The notes beneath the pieces were generated by a model. That model saw nothing but the letters and a program-made list of their open reading frames with translations. It did not search any database and was not told the DNA's origin. A DNA stretch of 64,000 nucleotides from Thozetella sp. PMI_491 (Eukaryota; Ascomycota; Sordariomycetes; Chaetosphaeriales; Chaetosphaeriaceae). Each line of letters begins with the position of its first letter. Positions within the stretch are counted from its first letter, which is position 1. Location of the stretch: assembly GCA_021432635.1 (NCBI GenBank), contig MU270015.1:1965860-2029859 (forward strand), in the 5' to 3' direction. Made by a program: the position numbers and the translations under genes. Below are positions 1 through 12,723 of this stretch, piece by piece.

Positions 1-526
1 TAATCTCGGTGCAAGCTATGACGTAGTTGTATGGTAATAGTATGCACGGCCCTGCACACTACGGTACAGCGCTGAGATGCCTTGAGCAGCGAGACTTTGG
101 TAGTATCCACAATTGATACCCTGCTACTGGCATTCACTGATTTTACTTTGATAGCGTATCATTGTCACGGTGGATATAATTAGGTACCTACATAAGCGAG
201 GCCTATCAGATCACATCCCACGCAATCTTCACCCATATCTAGTCCGGTAGCTATGTGATTGGGCCGTCATGGACAAACAACCGAGGTTTATCGGGGCTCA
301 TCCCGCGCAGCGTTCGGGGGGCAGACCTCAGTTCCCCATGTTTATGACTGGGTGCCTCCCGGTTGCACTTAGGTACGGCTCCAACGACCGCTGCTCTTGG
401 TAACTTGGCAAGCTTGGTTCATGCGGGATAGCGTTACGAGAAGGCGCATCCAGAACACCAACGCCGTTCACAGCCGTCAATATTTTTAGGCACGCCACAT
501 TGGCCTAGTATAGGCTGCTGACAGCA
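1..526. other. intergenic, no gene seen
   Basis: This is the upstream region of the UNC93-like gene. No frame gives a coherent protein. It presumably holds that gene's promoter, but I see no clear TATA box. Confidence 0.5.
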
Positions 527-2300
527 ATGTCGTACGACGAGAAGCTGGAAAGCGAGGCAACCGCCTTGCCCAAGCCCGACATGGAGGCCGGTCGCGTGGC
601 TGACGCCGACATGGCCACGGTCGCAAGGGGCTACAAGATCGGCCCAATCACGCTGCCGGCGTACCGTTCGCCTTTGGCTCAGACGATTATGATCGCTTTT
701 GTCTGCTTCCTCGTCGTGGGTATGTTGCCTCTACCAAAACTTTCCTCTGACATATATTTGCTGTTGTGCGAGACTAACCCGTGTCTACTTAGGGATGTTT
801 AACGTGATTGCCTCTCTTGGCGGTGCGGGTCAGGTCGACGCAACAACCTCAGACAACGCAAACATTGTCCTCTATTCCGTCTTCGCCGGCCTGGGTTTGG
901 TATCGGGCTCTATCTGCAATTATCTCGGGCCCAAGATCACGTTGGCCATCGGCGGTGTGGGCTATGCGCTGTTTGCTGCGTCGTTCTGGTCTTTCAACCA
1001 CACTAAGAACGATGGCTTTGTGCTCTTTGCCGGAGCAGCTTGTGGATTCTCGGCCGCTTTTCTCTGGTTCGTCTCTGCCTCTCGCGATGCATACGTGACC
1101 TCAGTATCGCTAAACATGTCGATAGGACCGCCGAGGGCACAATGCTCATGTCATATCCGACCGAGGATCAGAAGGGCCGGTATATCAGCCTCTTTTGGGT
1201 GATCTGGTCCATGGGTGAGCCTAGCAACGCCTCTTGATCTCGTGAACGCCCGCTAACGCCATGTAGGCGCTGTTATTGGTTCTATCATCCCGACCGTCGA
1301 GAATTGGTCCAACGTCACCAGCGGATCTGTGAACGACGGCACCTACATTGCCCTATTTATCCTCATGCTGTGCGGGAGCATAGTCGCCCTCTTCCTGGTG
1401 CACCCGAGCAAAGTTGTCCGAGACGATGGAACCAAGGTCTACGTCGTCCAGCATGCGTCCATGCTCCAAGAGCTGAAGAATGTCGTCAAGAGCATCCGCA
1501 TGGAGCCCTGGATCATCCTGTTCTTCCCGTACTCGTTTGCTGGTCTCTGGTATGGCACCTACCAGAGCAACGACTTCAACGGCTATTTCTTCAATGTGCG
1601 GACGCGTTCGTTCAACGCCATCTGGTACAATGTGGCGCAGATGGTATCGGCTGGCTTGTTCGGCCTCTTCCTCGACATCAAGTACTTCAAACGGCGCACC
1701 CGTGCCATTCTTGTAAGATTTGCTCTGTGGTCTTGGCTTCTTCGCCCCTAAACTCGGACCTGACCACTAATCAAATGCTTCCAGGGCTGGATCATCATGT
1801 TTGTCACCCTCAACGCCGTCCTTATTGGTGGTATCTGGCCGCTTCGTGCCTCCGATAGAAACACGTCTGTCGCCCACCCGTTGGATGTTCAAGATTCCGC
1901 GGCCGGGGGTTACATCGCGCTCTACTTTTTCTACGGATTCATCGACGGTGCCTGGCAGTGCTATGCTTATTGGATCATGGGCACCCTGAGCAACGACCCC
2001 CTCATTCTCAGCATGTACGGCGCGTTCTACAAGGTGTTTGGAGCGGTGGGATCTGCGATTGTTGCATCGCTTGATGCGCAGAAGAAGTCCTACGTCGACA
2101 TGTTTGGATCGTACTGGGGACTTACGGCCGGGGCTATGATCATCATGCTGCCGCTGGTGTTAAAGAGGGTAACAAACACAAGTATTGTCGTCGAGAACGA
2201 GGCGACGATGGTTGGAGCAGGCGGGGGACAAGGCGCATTGGCGGTGGGAGTGAACGCAGAGGTTGAGGGTGAAGAGTTGGCGAAGGAGAAATCGCCATAG
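527..2300 (+). CDS. UNC93-like (DUF895) MFS-type membrane protein
   Basis: This is a polytopic membrane protein of the fungal UNC93/DUF895 branch of the major facilitator superfamily, with unknown cargo. I join five exons (527-719, 793-1066, 1126-1214, 1267-1712, 1785-2300) to 505 residues. Every junction has a GT donor and an AG acceptor and preserves phase. The second donor is a weak GTTCGT, chosen because it restores the family run FLWTAEGTMLMSYP. The N-terminus is hydrophilic and charged. Hydrophobic segments then alternate with short loops, including LYSVFAGLGLVSGS, FAGAACGFSAAFLW and YIALFILMLCGSIVALFLV. The C-terminal tail is hydrophilic and Glu/Lys-rich. It lies upstream of the NAD(P)-binding gene and outside the set of genes carrying the shared promoter motif. 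It could export a product of the neighbouring cluster, which has no other transporter in view, but that is inference. Confidence 0.85.
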
Positions 2301-2332
2301 GTAATTGCGGAGTATGGACGGCAATGCGGCAT

Positions 2333-2380
2333 GAGGAATCGAGGAATCGAGGAATCGAGGAACCGAGGAACCGAGGAATT
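2333..2380 (+). repeat. octamer tandem repeat (GAGGAATC)6
   Basis: Six perfect or one-to-two-base-variant copies of an 8-bp unit start 33 bp after the stop of the UNC93-like gene. The first three copies are GAGGAATC, the next two GAGGAACC and the last GAGGAATT. It probably lies in the 3' untranslated region of that gene. Confidence 0.9.
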
Positions 2381-3017
2381 ACCCAAGGCGACTAAACCAA
2401 AGGATACGCTATTTGTAAGTTGCCAATACGGAGAGCGGGATTTCCTACGGGCAGGGTAGGCTTAGTCTAGCACGCCCGTGCGCGATCGATCTAAAGTTTT
2501 TAAACTTGCCGTGTCTTCCTTCCTCCATCATGATGATGCCTGGCGGTGTGCACAGATGCAGGGAAGTCGACCGCCAATTGGAAAGGCTTAAACTCGCAAC
2601 AAGCCTTGCGGCTGCAACAAAGCCTCATGCGCCAGCATATTTTGCCGTTGCGGTGTCGCGGTACTCGGTGCTTAGCGTCGTCGGACCGGCGAATCGGCAG
2701 ATAGCGCACCGATGAAACCCCCCGTGGGGATTTTGGCCAAGGAGCGCCCTACCCAGTAGCGACGGCCTGGAGGATGACGGATCCGGAAAGAAAGGTCTCA
2801 CTAGCCACAGTGTGGCTGGTCTGCAGCCAATAGCGACACGGCTTTTCACTTGCGGCCGAGAGAGCGGGTCCTCGGCCTAAAGTGAGACGCGAAGGAGCCG
2901 CCCGCTGCCCGAAGAGGCCGCGACAGCGCGAACAATGCCGGGACACGATGAAGGGCCCAGGGCCGCGGCGCGAAGCACGTCGGGGCCCGAGTGCTTCGAC
3001 GAGGGCCACGAGCTTAA

Positions 3018-3026
3018 TATATAAAG
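3018..3026 (+). promoter_or_regulatory. TATA box of the NAD(P)-binding gene
   Basis: TATATAAAG stands 367 bp before the start codon. It is followed by about 330 bp of CA- and CT-rich sequence free of upstream ATGs near the start, as in a long fungal 5' leader. The leader assignment is inference from composition. Confidence 0.55.
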
Positions 3027-3392
3027 CCCTGCAGGAATCTGCTGGGCCGGATTTTTGCATCTCAGCAGCTCACAAGCACACCTTCCAAGGACTTCCCTCA
3101 ATACCCCAACCCAAGCCACTTTGCACAATAGACACAGTAGATACCCAAGCTACTTGCACAGTTCCCAAAGCGACACTTCGCACGGCTCAACACAAAAGTG
3201 CCCAACGACGCACCAACATACCAACAACGCATCCCTTGCCGAACTTGCCGAAGCCATCCTAGCAGAACCCTTATAACCCACCCTCTCTCTAGCACTTGTC
3301 TAGACTCGCCTAGCATTTTTTTGCTTGCCTAGGCGCCCTCTTACACCAGAAAAACCATCAACAAAGTTCATATCCGCACACCCTTCCACAAC

Positions 3393-4082
3393 ATGAGACT
3401 CTTCCTTCTCGGCGGAAGCGGCCGCACTGGCGTGCACGTCATCAGCGAGGCTATTGCCCAGGGTCACTCAGTAGTCGCTCTTGTTCGGAAAGAGACCTCC
3501 GTAGCGGCGCAGCCCGGCCTTACCACCGTGATCGGCAGCGCGCTCTCCAAGTCCGATGTGGATGCTGCCTTCGCCTCGGCGGTCGCCTCCGGTCCCATCG
3601 ACGCTGTCATCACCACCCTCAACCCCCGGCGTGTCTCCGACTCGCCCTTCGCCGACGTGTCGCCCGACAGCCCGCCCACCATGCTGACGGACTCCGGCAA
3701 GTACACCATGGAGGCCATGCAGAAGTACGGCGTACGCAAGTTCGTGGTGCAGTCCACCCTCGGTGCCGGCGATTCGTGGAAGAGCCTCAACTTCATCGCC
3801 CGCATGCTCTTCAGCAAGAGCAACATGAAGCACGCGCTGGCCGACCACAACGGCCTGGACGCCGCTGTGCGCAGCGCGGCCAAGGGCGGCTCCATCGACT
3901 TTGTCCTGGCTCGGCCGGCCGAGCTGACGGACGAGGAGGCCAAGGAGGTCAAGATCTTTGGCGACAAGGGTGCTGGCGTCAGCTTCATGCCCAAGGTCAG
4001 CCGGAAGAGCGTCGCCAAATTCCTCGTCCGGGCTGCCGGGTCCGACGAATGGAATGGCAAAGCCCCCACTCTCCAAAACTAA
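3393..4082 (+). CDS. NAD(P)-binding (NmrA-like/PF13460) protein
   Basis: This single-exon gene encodes 229 residues. It begins with a Rossmann beta-alpha-beta unit, MRLFLLGGSGRTG, a variant of the GxxGxxG nucleotide-binding motif of atypical short-chain dehydrogenases. The body follows the NAD(P)H-binding family layout: KYGVRKFVVQSTLGAGDSW in place of the SSxGxG strand, then FVLARPAEL and a C-terminal VSRKSVAKFLVRAA helix. It lacks a YxxxK pair in the usual place, so it may be a redox sensor or reductase of the NmrA/flavin-reductase-like group. It converges with the highly reducing PKS gene, 357 bp away. Its promoter has a TATA box but no copy of the AAACTCCGG motif seen in the cluster, so membership in the pathway is doubtful. 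Confidence 0.85.
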   Translation: MRLFLLGGSGRTGVHVISEAIAQGHSVVALVRKETSVAAQPGLTTVIGSALSKSDVDAAFASAVASGPIDAVITTLNPRRVSDSPFADVSPDSPPTMLTDSGKYTMEAMQKYGVRKFVVQSTLGAGDSWKSLNFIARMLFSKSNMKHALADHNGLDAAVRSAAKGGSIDFVLARPAELTDEEAKEVKIFGDKGAGVSFMPKVSRKSVAKFLVRAAGSDEWNGKAPTLQN

Positions 4083-4439
4083 TCACGCCTTTTTGCTTTG
4101 TTTTTACCCAAGCGGTCTCATAATGCTGTATGAACATGTTTATAAAGGGTTTCGGTGCAAGTCTTTTCTAATCGGGGACAAGCGACAAATACCAGATACT
4201 CAACACGACCATTCCATTAGTTACATGAATTCCCCCCATCTAATAGATCAATATGCCAAATATCATTCCTTGGCAATTCTTCAACCTCGTCCTTGCAGAG
4301 TGCTTAATCCAGATTGTTAAAGTGCCGCACACTAGTAAACATACAAACGCGCGATGCGTTAAACTACTGCACCAAAAAATAAAAAATAAAAATATGCGAA
4401 GCCGAAAGGACATAAGAAAGGGGAGCCTCCGGTATTCCC
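4083..4439. other. convergent 3' intergenic region
   Basis: This is AT-rich sequence between the ends of the NAD(P)-binding gene and the reducing PKS gene. It must contain both polyadenylation regions. Short open frames run through it, but none resembles a protein. Confidence 0.5.
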
Positions 4440-7400
4440 TCAGTGGGGAACAAGCGCAGGATCAAGGTAACTACTCTTGATAGCCACCAACAGACTCAGG
4501 GATGATATCGACGAGCATTGCAGAATGTCAAAGACAGACATGTCTGCACCAGCACGTGATGTCAGCATGTTGCGAAGCTCGACAGCCACTAGAGAATCCA
4601 CTCCGTAGTCCGAGAGGCTCTTTCGAACGTCCACTTGGTTATCCGTGAGCCAGAAGACATCTGAAATCTTCTTGGTGATGGCTTCCGCCACGGCGGCTGC
4701 CGCATCCTCAAGTCTCGACGCCTGGGAAATCGCGGCACCAATATCCGAGGCCGCTCGGGTATTTGCGTTCCTCGTTGCGGTGGACAAAGTCTCGCGAAAT
4801 CTCAAGGGGGCAAAGCGCAGGTCGCGCCCCATGCCGGTATCCTGCCAATGTGGCCCCGGACCGGTGTTAATTCCGAGAAGCATTTGGCCGCAGAATGGCG
4901 ATGATATAGCGTGCTCAACAGCTCGCAAGACGTCCTCCTCGCTAAGGATTGTATAACCTTCTTTGCTCATTCTTTCTGCCATCCCTTCATGCTGGGCCAC
5001 ATATCCAACTGACATGACAACACCGAGATCGATCGCGGCTGCCGGAAGGCCACGCGAGTTGCGGTGACATGCAAGCGAGTCTTGGAAACTACCGCCCGCA
5101 GAATAATTGCTTTGCCCGGGGTGGCCGAAGACTCCAGAGAGGGAGGAGAGCATGACGAAAAAGTCTAATTGGACGCCCTCAAACAGCTGATGCAGATTCC
5201 AAGTCCCTTCGACTTTGGGCCGAGTTGCGACTTGATAATCTGCGAGTGTCATGTTCTCTAACAAGGAGTCCTTACAAAAATTCTTGTCAGTTCTTCTCAA
5301 AGACACACTACTGAGCGAAGGGGCGATGGAGCGGGTAACAAACCTGGAGGACCATGGCACTTTGGATGACGCCTCGGACCGCGGGCATGATTCCTTGAAA
5401 AGACTCTAAGGCCCTAGCTAGGTCGCCTTTTTGGGAGATGTCGCAGTCGAGAATCATAGCCTTGCAGCCAAGGTCTGCCATCTCGGACACAAAAAGCTTC
5501 GTCTGCTTTCTCCGGCTGGCACTTCTTGAAAGTACGATCAGGTTCTTAGCGCCACGCTCTGCCATCCATTGGCAGATGGACCATCCGATACCGCTCATGC
5601 CACCCACGACTAAATAAGATGCATCAGGTCGAAAGGTAGCGGTTGGTCGGGCAGGGAGAACCTAGCTTATTCTTAGTCTCAATCAGGTCATATGCTGCCA
5701 TCACCAGGGACTTACTCGGATCATTTCGTCGGGCTTTACTGACACGACGATTTTGCCAATATGCTTGCCGGTTTGCATAATGCGGAACGCTGTCTCCAGG
5801 TCACCGAGTCTGTATACAGAGATCGGCTCGATGGGGCGGATGTGGCCCTCCGACAGCAGCTGCATGGTCTTCCTCATGGCGAGCTGGACTCGTGGACCAT
5901 TGTGCTCCTCAAGCTGCAGCAAATCGATATGCGTGAATGAGGCCCCTCGGCTGAACATTTCCATTCCAAGGTAGTTGTTGGCCTCAAGGTCACGCTTCCC
6001 GATCTCCACAAATCGACCAAAGCGGGCGAGGCAATTGAAGCTTTCCTGCAGCAACAACCCGGCAAGAGAGTTGAGGACAACGTCAACGCCTCGGCCCCGA
6101 GTCATGGTAAGAATTCCAGTCTTGAATGAGGCGTCGCGGCTCGAAAATATGTGGTCGGATGGGATCCCGAACTTCTCGATCAAAAAGTCCCTTTTCTCCG
6201 GGGAGCCAACCGTCGCAAAGATCTCCGCGCCGACATGTTTTGCCAGCATCACAGCGGCCTGCCCAACGCCGCCTGCAGCAGCGTGGATGAGTACACGCTC
6301 CCCTTCCTGTAGCTGGGCAGTCATGATGAGCGAGATGTATGCTGTAGTGAAGGCCATGGGTAGAGAGGCGGCGATCTCGAAGCTCATTGACTTGGGAATC
6401 GGGGCTGCATTCGTCCACGGAACTCGTACCGAGCTTGCAAAATGGCCCTTGAGTAGTGTGGTGATGCGGTCACCTGGCTGAAACCCCTGAGCGGCCGCAT
6501 CTTCACCTACCCGGGTGATGATACCAGCGCATTCGAATCCCATAGTGTCCTCGTTCTTTAGCTGTCCCATAGCTACCATCACATCGCGGAAGTTGATGCC
6601 GAATGCTTTTGGTTCGACCTCCAAATAGTCCGATGGTAAATTACCAGGCTCGGTGGAAATAGTCTTGAATATCATCGTATCCAGGAGGCCAGGCGTGCCA
6701 ATGCACATCCGCAGTTGACGGTCAGGCTGAGAGAAGGATTCTCTGGTAGGTGAGCATTGTTCGGTTATTCCGCTCGAGATGGACTCGTTTCTTTCCACAT
6801 CTGGAAAATACCGGAGAACCTGAATCAGCCCGTTCCTCTCCGCAAATTCAAAGTCTTGGGGGAGCGTGGCCGTTGAGTTGACGAGCGATTGCTGTAAAAT
6901 CTTGACGACGTGAGTTACGGACTCAGTTGAGTATGGTTCCCTTCCGGAGTCGAGATCCAATGCAACTAAGCGCTTTCCGAAATACTCCTTCCTGATAGCT
7001 CGTAGGAAGCCAAATGCCAGTGCAGAGTCCACAAGTTCACAATCGATGGCTGCTCCTCTGGTCAACCAAAGTACTGAATGCGAGGAAATGCACATGTGCT
7101 TAAGAGCTTCGAAGTCAGCGACATTCGGATCTCTAAGTACAGTTTCGTTCAAATCACCGGCGTAGATGCAAATCTTTCCTTTGGCACGGACTGTTCGCAG
7201 TGTATCAACCGTTGCTATGCAGCCTGTGGTAGTAGATATCCTGGAACGAATGGTGTCTATCCAACTGGTGGGTGGCGGGGTCTGCTCATCGTTCAGAACC
7301 AGAACGACATCTGGGCTCGTTATTTTTGGACGGGTTTTCTCTACAGCGGTCGAAGCCATGACGCTAAACGAATAGAACTGTTCGTCCAGGCAATCCCGGA

Positions 7401-10400
7401 CTTCGAGCTCCACTCCGTTGAAGTTGTTAGTCCGCAGGACCTGGTCCCACATATCAACAGACAGCGACGGGCTTGAAGCTCTCTCCTTTTCCTCGCCTGC
7501 CAGACGCCATTTGTTAGCAAAAATGTACAAATATTTAGCAGGATATAGAGGACGAAAAAGCCTTACTGAGCCACCACCCAGGTAGGACACCAAATGCGAA
7601 CTGCAAGTCAAGCTGGTCCTGCGTGGTCTCCATCAGGAACAGCTTTCCGCCAGGCTTCAACAGCATCCGGACATTTGACATTGTGTTCTCCATGGAGCGT
7701 GTTGCATGGAGTACTTGCGAAGCCACAATCAAGTCGTAGCTTTCCGGTTCGAATCCTTGCTCGACGGGATCTTGCTCGATGTCCAGTTTTCGGTAATTAA
7801 GGAGGCCTTTCCAATCCTTGAATTTATCTCTCGCACTTTCAAAAAACCCCGTTGATATGTCGGTGAAATCGTAAGACGCTGCGAGGGGTCCCCATCCGGA
7901 ACTATCGCGGCCAAGTGCCTCCAAGTTCAGTTTCGTGGTTCCGCCTGTTCCGCCTCCAATCTCGAGAATCTTAGCTCTGGGGTTCTTGTTGGCAAAGTTC
8001 CTGACAAGCTCGGACATTTGACGACTAGATCTTTCCCACTTGAGGCCTTCTTGGTAATATCTATCTAGGAGCTTGCCGTCAAGCATCAGCTCCAATGGTG
8101 TCACCTCTCCGCGAAGGATAGGCACCAGGTTGCGGCCCAACCGACAAACCATCTCTCCGTTGACGCTCGCCTCACATGCGTTTGATATTAAGGCCTTCTT
8201 GTATTCTGGGCTGTCGTGTTCCCAATGTGAACTTTGTGGAGCGTGCTTGTTGTGGCGGGCCCATTCAATTTGCTGTTTCATCCACAAGTAAAATTTCTTC
8301 CCATACCAGGTCAAGTTACGGATGTCTGCAACCTCTAGGTTGGCAAGTGTATCTCGTATGAAGTGGAAACAGACCCTCCTTAGATCCATGATGATGCTGG
8401 CTTCTGTTGGAGGAATTGGGTGGCTTAGTTGTGCGCGGAGAAAATCCTGCGACATGAAAGTAGGATCAGGTATCCATCTCGCGACGCTAAAATTATTGTT
8501 TTCCCGAGGTAGAGTGCTGTTCGCCGAATTTCCCAAGGATTGAAGAACAAGTCCGTTTACTTTAACGACTGGCGCAGCCTCTTTTGCGTTCTGAATGCTA
8601 TCCTCGCAAACTACAACCCTCATTTCAGCACTCTGGCTCGCCCTATGCGTTATGCTTGAATACGAGCGAAGAGGGGAATGAGACTTTGTTTGGACGTCAT
8701 GAGATATCCAGAGCGTCTTGATTGACCTGGGAATCAGCGCATGAGTCCATTGGGATCTGGATTCTGGAAGGGCGGTATAAGCGCTTTGGAATATTGAATC
8801 GAGAGTTGTCGGATGAACAACCAGCGAGGTCTGGTGCTCATGTGAGTCTGGTGTGGCTATCTTCGCAATGTTGAATATTGAACACGACTGGTTCCTACGA
8901 GCACGAATTTGCTTTAGATTCCGGAACATGGGGCCGTGATGTATTCCCACGGAACGCATGTTCGAGTAAACGTGCTCTGGAGACACTCGCATGCGATAGT
9001 GCTCAGGGATAAAGGGCTGTGTCAATTCTGATGATACGGGCGTTGTCTTTTCGCTCCACGAAGCATTATCACCGGCGAACTGGACTGATATGAGACCTTC
9101 GCATAGTTTTGACCATTTGCTTTTGTCGCTGACTGTGTGTATGGTGAATTCCTTGGAGCCTACGGCATGGATAACCTTGTTATTGGGGGGCCGAAGCTCG
9201 AGCTGGACCTCGATGCTGCCGTCGTTGGGAATGACCAAAGCTTGAAGGATGTCCACATCGCGGAGAAGGAAGGACGAAATTCTTCTGGATCCAGCATCAC
9301 ACGACCGTATTGCTGCTTCAATGGCCATGCTGATGAATGCCGCACCAGGATAGACGATATTCGTTTCCACAACATGATCCTGGATCCATGGAAGATCCAT
9401 GGGTGAGATCATCTTTCTCCATGTTTGTCTACCCTCGCTCGTCGCGGGTGTGCGATAGCCGAGAAGGTCATGGGGGCCTTCTTGCCGCTGCTTGAGCACT
9501 TTTCTATGACGAGGCTCTGACCAGTGACGCACATCATGATTCCAAGGGTAAGGAGGAAGGTCATGCAAGGGTTTGATGCCGTGTCGGCCATATGGGAAGT
9601 TGACTGCCTCCAAGTCTACGGGGTAGCCCCGTTGCACCAGATCGCAGACAAGCCTATGCATGGTGTCAACTGCGTTGGACTTTCTGGTGAGACAAGTTGC
9701 GTAGGTGATCCCATGATTTCTGAACTCTGGCAGAGATAGAATTTCTTGTATGGGCCCTCCGAGCGCCCCGTGAGGTCCAACCTCGATGGCCACGTCAACC
9801 TCGGTTGCTGCATCCTGTGAAACTGGATGTGTGAAACACATGTTGCGGAAAGCCTCGACGAAGCGGACAGGGCTAACCACGCCTTTCGCCCAGTGAGCCG
9901 CCGTACGGATCTCCTTGGCGGATGAAATTCTCCCACCAGTGGTAGGTGAGGAGAACGTAATATCTAAATGTTCGGTCTCACTCGTGAGATCCGGACCTTG
10001 AGGTCCTGCATTCTCGCGAATCCAAGTTTCGTAGGACTTGGCGAAAGGTCGGATGTGGAAGGAATGATATGCGGTATCAACACGAAGGCGCCGGGCGAAG
10101 ATTCCGTCTGCCTTAAGGAGTTGTTCGAGCTCGTCGAGGCCATCTATGTCCCCCGAAATCGTTGTGCTCGTCGGGCTGTTCATGCAAGCCACTACAAGCT
10201 GCCCAGTTGATATTCGGGAGATGTACTGGCGACAATCTGCGTCTCCCAGCCCAACAGCAGTCATAGATCCCTTGCTGCTGATCTTGAATTGGCCCCGGGC
10301 ATACCCAACACCAAGGGCTGACTTCTTGCTGAGAGCTCCCGCGGCGTAGGCTGCTGCGATTTCGCCGCTAGAATGGCTGGTAACAGCCGAGCAGGTGATC

Positions 10401-12723
10401 CCCCATGACCTGAGAAGGTCTACTAGAGCAATCTGGATTGCAACGCAGGCAGGCATACTTAACCAAGGCTCATTGACCCTGCTTGTCTCAGCACTGCGCG
10501 TAAGTTCGTCTATATTACGTTAGTTGTCAGAGACTCGACTATAGGGTAGCATTCAACAATACTAACCTAGCAGTCGCCAGGATGACCCAAACTCGTTGAA
10601 GATGAGACCTGAGTCCATCAGAGAGGCCTTGAAAGTTGGATATGCATCAATCAGCTCCCGCCCCATGGCCCACCATTGGGCACCTTGTCCTGTGAAAACA
10701 AAGCCGAGTCGGGGCACGTCGCCAGTTTCGGCAATTCGGCTCTTTCCAGAGTCTAGTGCGGCTATGACTCCGGGTAGACTGCGGCCAGCAACACACGATA
10801 GCCATGGGAATTTTGTACGGCGTTGTCCAAGTGTGTAGGCGAGACGATCCAGGAAGTCTTCTTCGCCCTCCTCAACTTCTGCCAGATTTAAATGGTTCGC
10901 AAGGCCTTCTAACCTCTTCTGGGCCGCTGCTTTCCCTTTTGCGCTGACAATGTACACTCGAGACGGGATTGATGCATAGGAATGCGTGCCGTTTGTGCCA
11001 TTGACGCCGTTGGTACCATTGATGCCGTTGGTACCATTGATGCCGTTGGTGCCATTGATGCCGTTGGCGCCGTTAGTACCGTTAGTCTGGGATTTAACCA
11101 GGCGTCGTTGGTGACCGTTTGTACTCTCAGTAGAAGAAGTATAGGATGGGTAGTCTTCCATGATGACATGGGCGTTAGAGCCTCCGTAGCCAAAGTTGTT
11201 CACAGATGCCCGTCGAATGCAATTTGACGCAGGCCAAGGCTCAATTTTGGTTGGAATCTATGATGCTTAGCAGGTGCGCTAGAGCTCGCACACGAAGGAA
11301 TCCACTTACCTTGAGGTTCCAACTCTCCAGCTTTAGTCGCGGGTTTGGGTTTGTGTAATTGATAATAGGCGGAATCTGCTGTTTCTCCAGTGCGAGGGCA
11401 ATTTTGATAATGCTCGCCAGTCCGCTAGCGGTCTCGGTATGCCCGATATTCGTCTTGACCGAACCAAGAAGCAACGGCGGCCGGCCGGACCGGGCATCTT
11501 GAAAGACCGATGCGATAGCCGCACCCTCGATAGGATCGCCGGTAGGGGTTCCAGTCCCGTGGGCTTCGAAATATGACGTCTCAGCACAGTCTAAGCCGGC
11601 AGTGTGATAGCATTCTCTCATGAGTTCTTCTTGTGCTCTTTGGCTTGGGGTTGTAATTGTCTCCGTCTTGCCATCTTGGTTGACCCCGGTTTGGCGTATT
11701 ACAGCCCGAATGGGGTTGCCATCCCTAAGAGCATCGTCCAGTCTTTTGAGTAGTACTGTTGCTGACCCTTCACCGCGACCATAGCCACTCGCACGTTCGT
11801 CGAATGTGAACGACTTGCCCTCTGCCGAAAGAAGTCTTGTTTGACTTTTAGCGCAACGTAACGCAATTCAAGGAGGATCTGACTTACGTCAAAGATGACA
11901 TGACATTAAACATGTCAGGATTAAGCATAACGTTAGCTCCCCCTACAACGGCCATACTGCATTCCTTCGCCTTGAGGCTCTGGCAGGCCTGATGGAATGC
12001 GGTGAGTGTGGTCGAGCAGCCAGTGTCAATAGTCATGCTCGGCCCCCGCAGGTCAAAGAAATGAGAAATCCGGTTCGACATCATGGCACCGCCGACACCC
12101 AATAGCAGAAACCGAGGCAATGTATCAGGGTCAATCATGTGGCTTTCTGCATAGTCACGGAAGAAAGCACCAGCGAACACGGCAGTTTTAGAACCTGCCG
12201 CATCTTCAAGAGTGACGCCGGCTAAATGTTTCGAGGGCCGTCAGTTTTATACATTTCTCGGGTCATTCGATTGGCCCAATAAGGCTACTGACCGCTCTCA
12301 AAAGCTTCATAGGTTGACTCGAGCTGAAGACGAAGTTGAGGATCCATGCTCTGTTTATGTTGGTATAAGTGCCTCATATTTGCAACAAGACATCTAAAAC
12401 TTACGGCAGCCATCTCAGCCGAGATATTGAAGAAGTTGGCGTCAAAGACACCTGGGTCCTCACTCAGGAAGTGGCCCCCACGGACATTGTGCTAGGCAGA
12501 TCAGTGGCCCGGAACTTTTACGAGGTGGAGATTAGGGAAATACCGCGCCAGTCCTACTACTTTCTGGGTGGTAATGGCCCTTCGTGTTGAATCTTGATGA
12601 AGGGATCTCGCTCCAACCACTCCGCCCTTCGGCGCACATTCGCCAGAGCTCTTCCGGGCGGTCGATGTGGCCGGAGAATCGGCATGCCATGCCAATGACT
12701 GCGATAGGAGCTCGTTCGTCCAT
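4440..12723 (-). CDS. highly reducing type I polyketide synthase (KS-AT-DH-MT-ER-KR-ACP)
   Basis: I join ten exons (minus strand: 12723-12544, 12491-12405, 12350-12293, 12221-11888, 11835-11310, 11257-10567, 10509-7567, 7496-5716, 5661-5344, 5270-4440) to 2582 residues, with all phases consistent. KS spans about residues 5-430, with Cys177 in DTGCSTTL and the EAHGTGT and GHTE histidines. A Gly/Asn repeat linker follows. AT has the SHSSGE serine near 669. DH has WIQDHVV and HPTTLDS. MT has [12 protein letters not shown] near 1500. ER has [12 protein letters not shown] has VVGGMSGIG and SNYSAGGSF, and the C-terminal ACP has [14 protein letters not shown]. All active-site residues that I can check are present, including the ER cofactor loop, so it should make a reduced, C-methylated chain. 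It has no thioesterase, so the chain must be handed on, most likely to the SAT domain of the divergent PKS. Comparable enzymes are AfoG, CazF, AzaB and SorA. Confidence 0.95.
10985..11090 (-). repeat. coding minisatellite (Asn-Gly linker) in the reducing PKS
   Basis: Units of about 18 bp repeat in the KS-AT linker and encode a run of [11 protein letters not shown] residues flanked by unique sequence. The period is a multiple of three, so copy-number change keeps the frame. The encoded Asn/Gly chain should be a flexible, disordered linker. Confidence 0.9.

Larger units (their letters stand above)
2301..3392. other. intergenic with repeat, promoter and leader
   Basis: This stretch holds the octamer repeat, a GC-rich middle part without a convincing gene, and the TATA box and CA-rich untranslated leader of the downstream NAD(P)-binding gene. 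Open frames here (for example 2882-3262) have low-complexity, leader-like composition and I do not call them genes. Confidence 0.5.

Noticed and set aside
2882-3262. Plus-strand frame of 126 codons before the NAD(P)-binding gene
   Set aside because: It overlaps the TATA box and has the low-complexity, CA-rich composition of a 5' leader. No protein family is visible.
3464-4076. Two antisense open frames of about 200 codons opposite the NAD(P)-binding gene
   Set aside because: They mirror the high-GC codon pattern of the sense gene, have no recognisable motif, and the sense protein is clearly a Rossmann-fold enzyme.
5975-6481. Plus-strand frame of 168 codons inside the reducing PKS
   Set aside because: It lies opposite the enoylreductase coding sequence, whose motifs are intact on the other strand.
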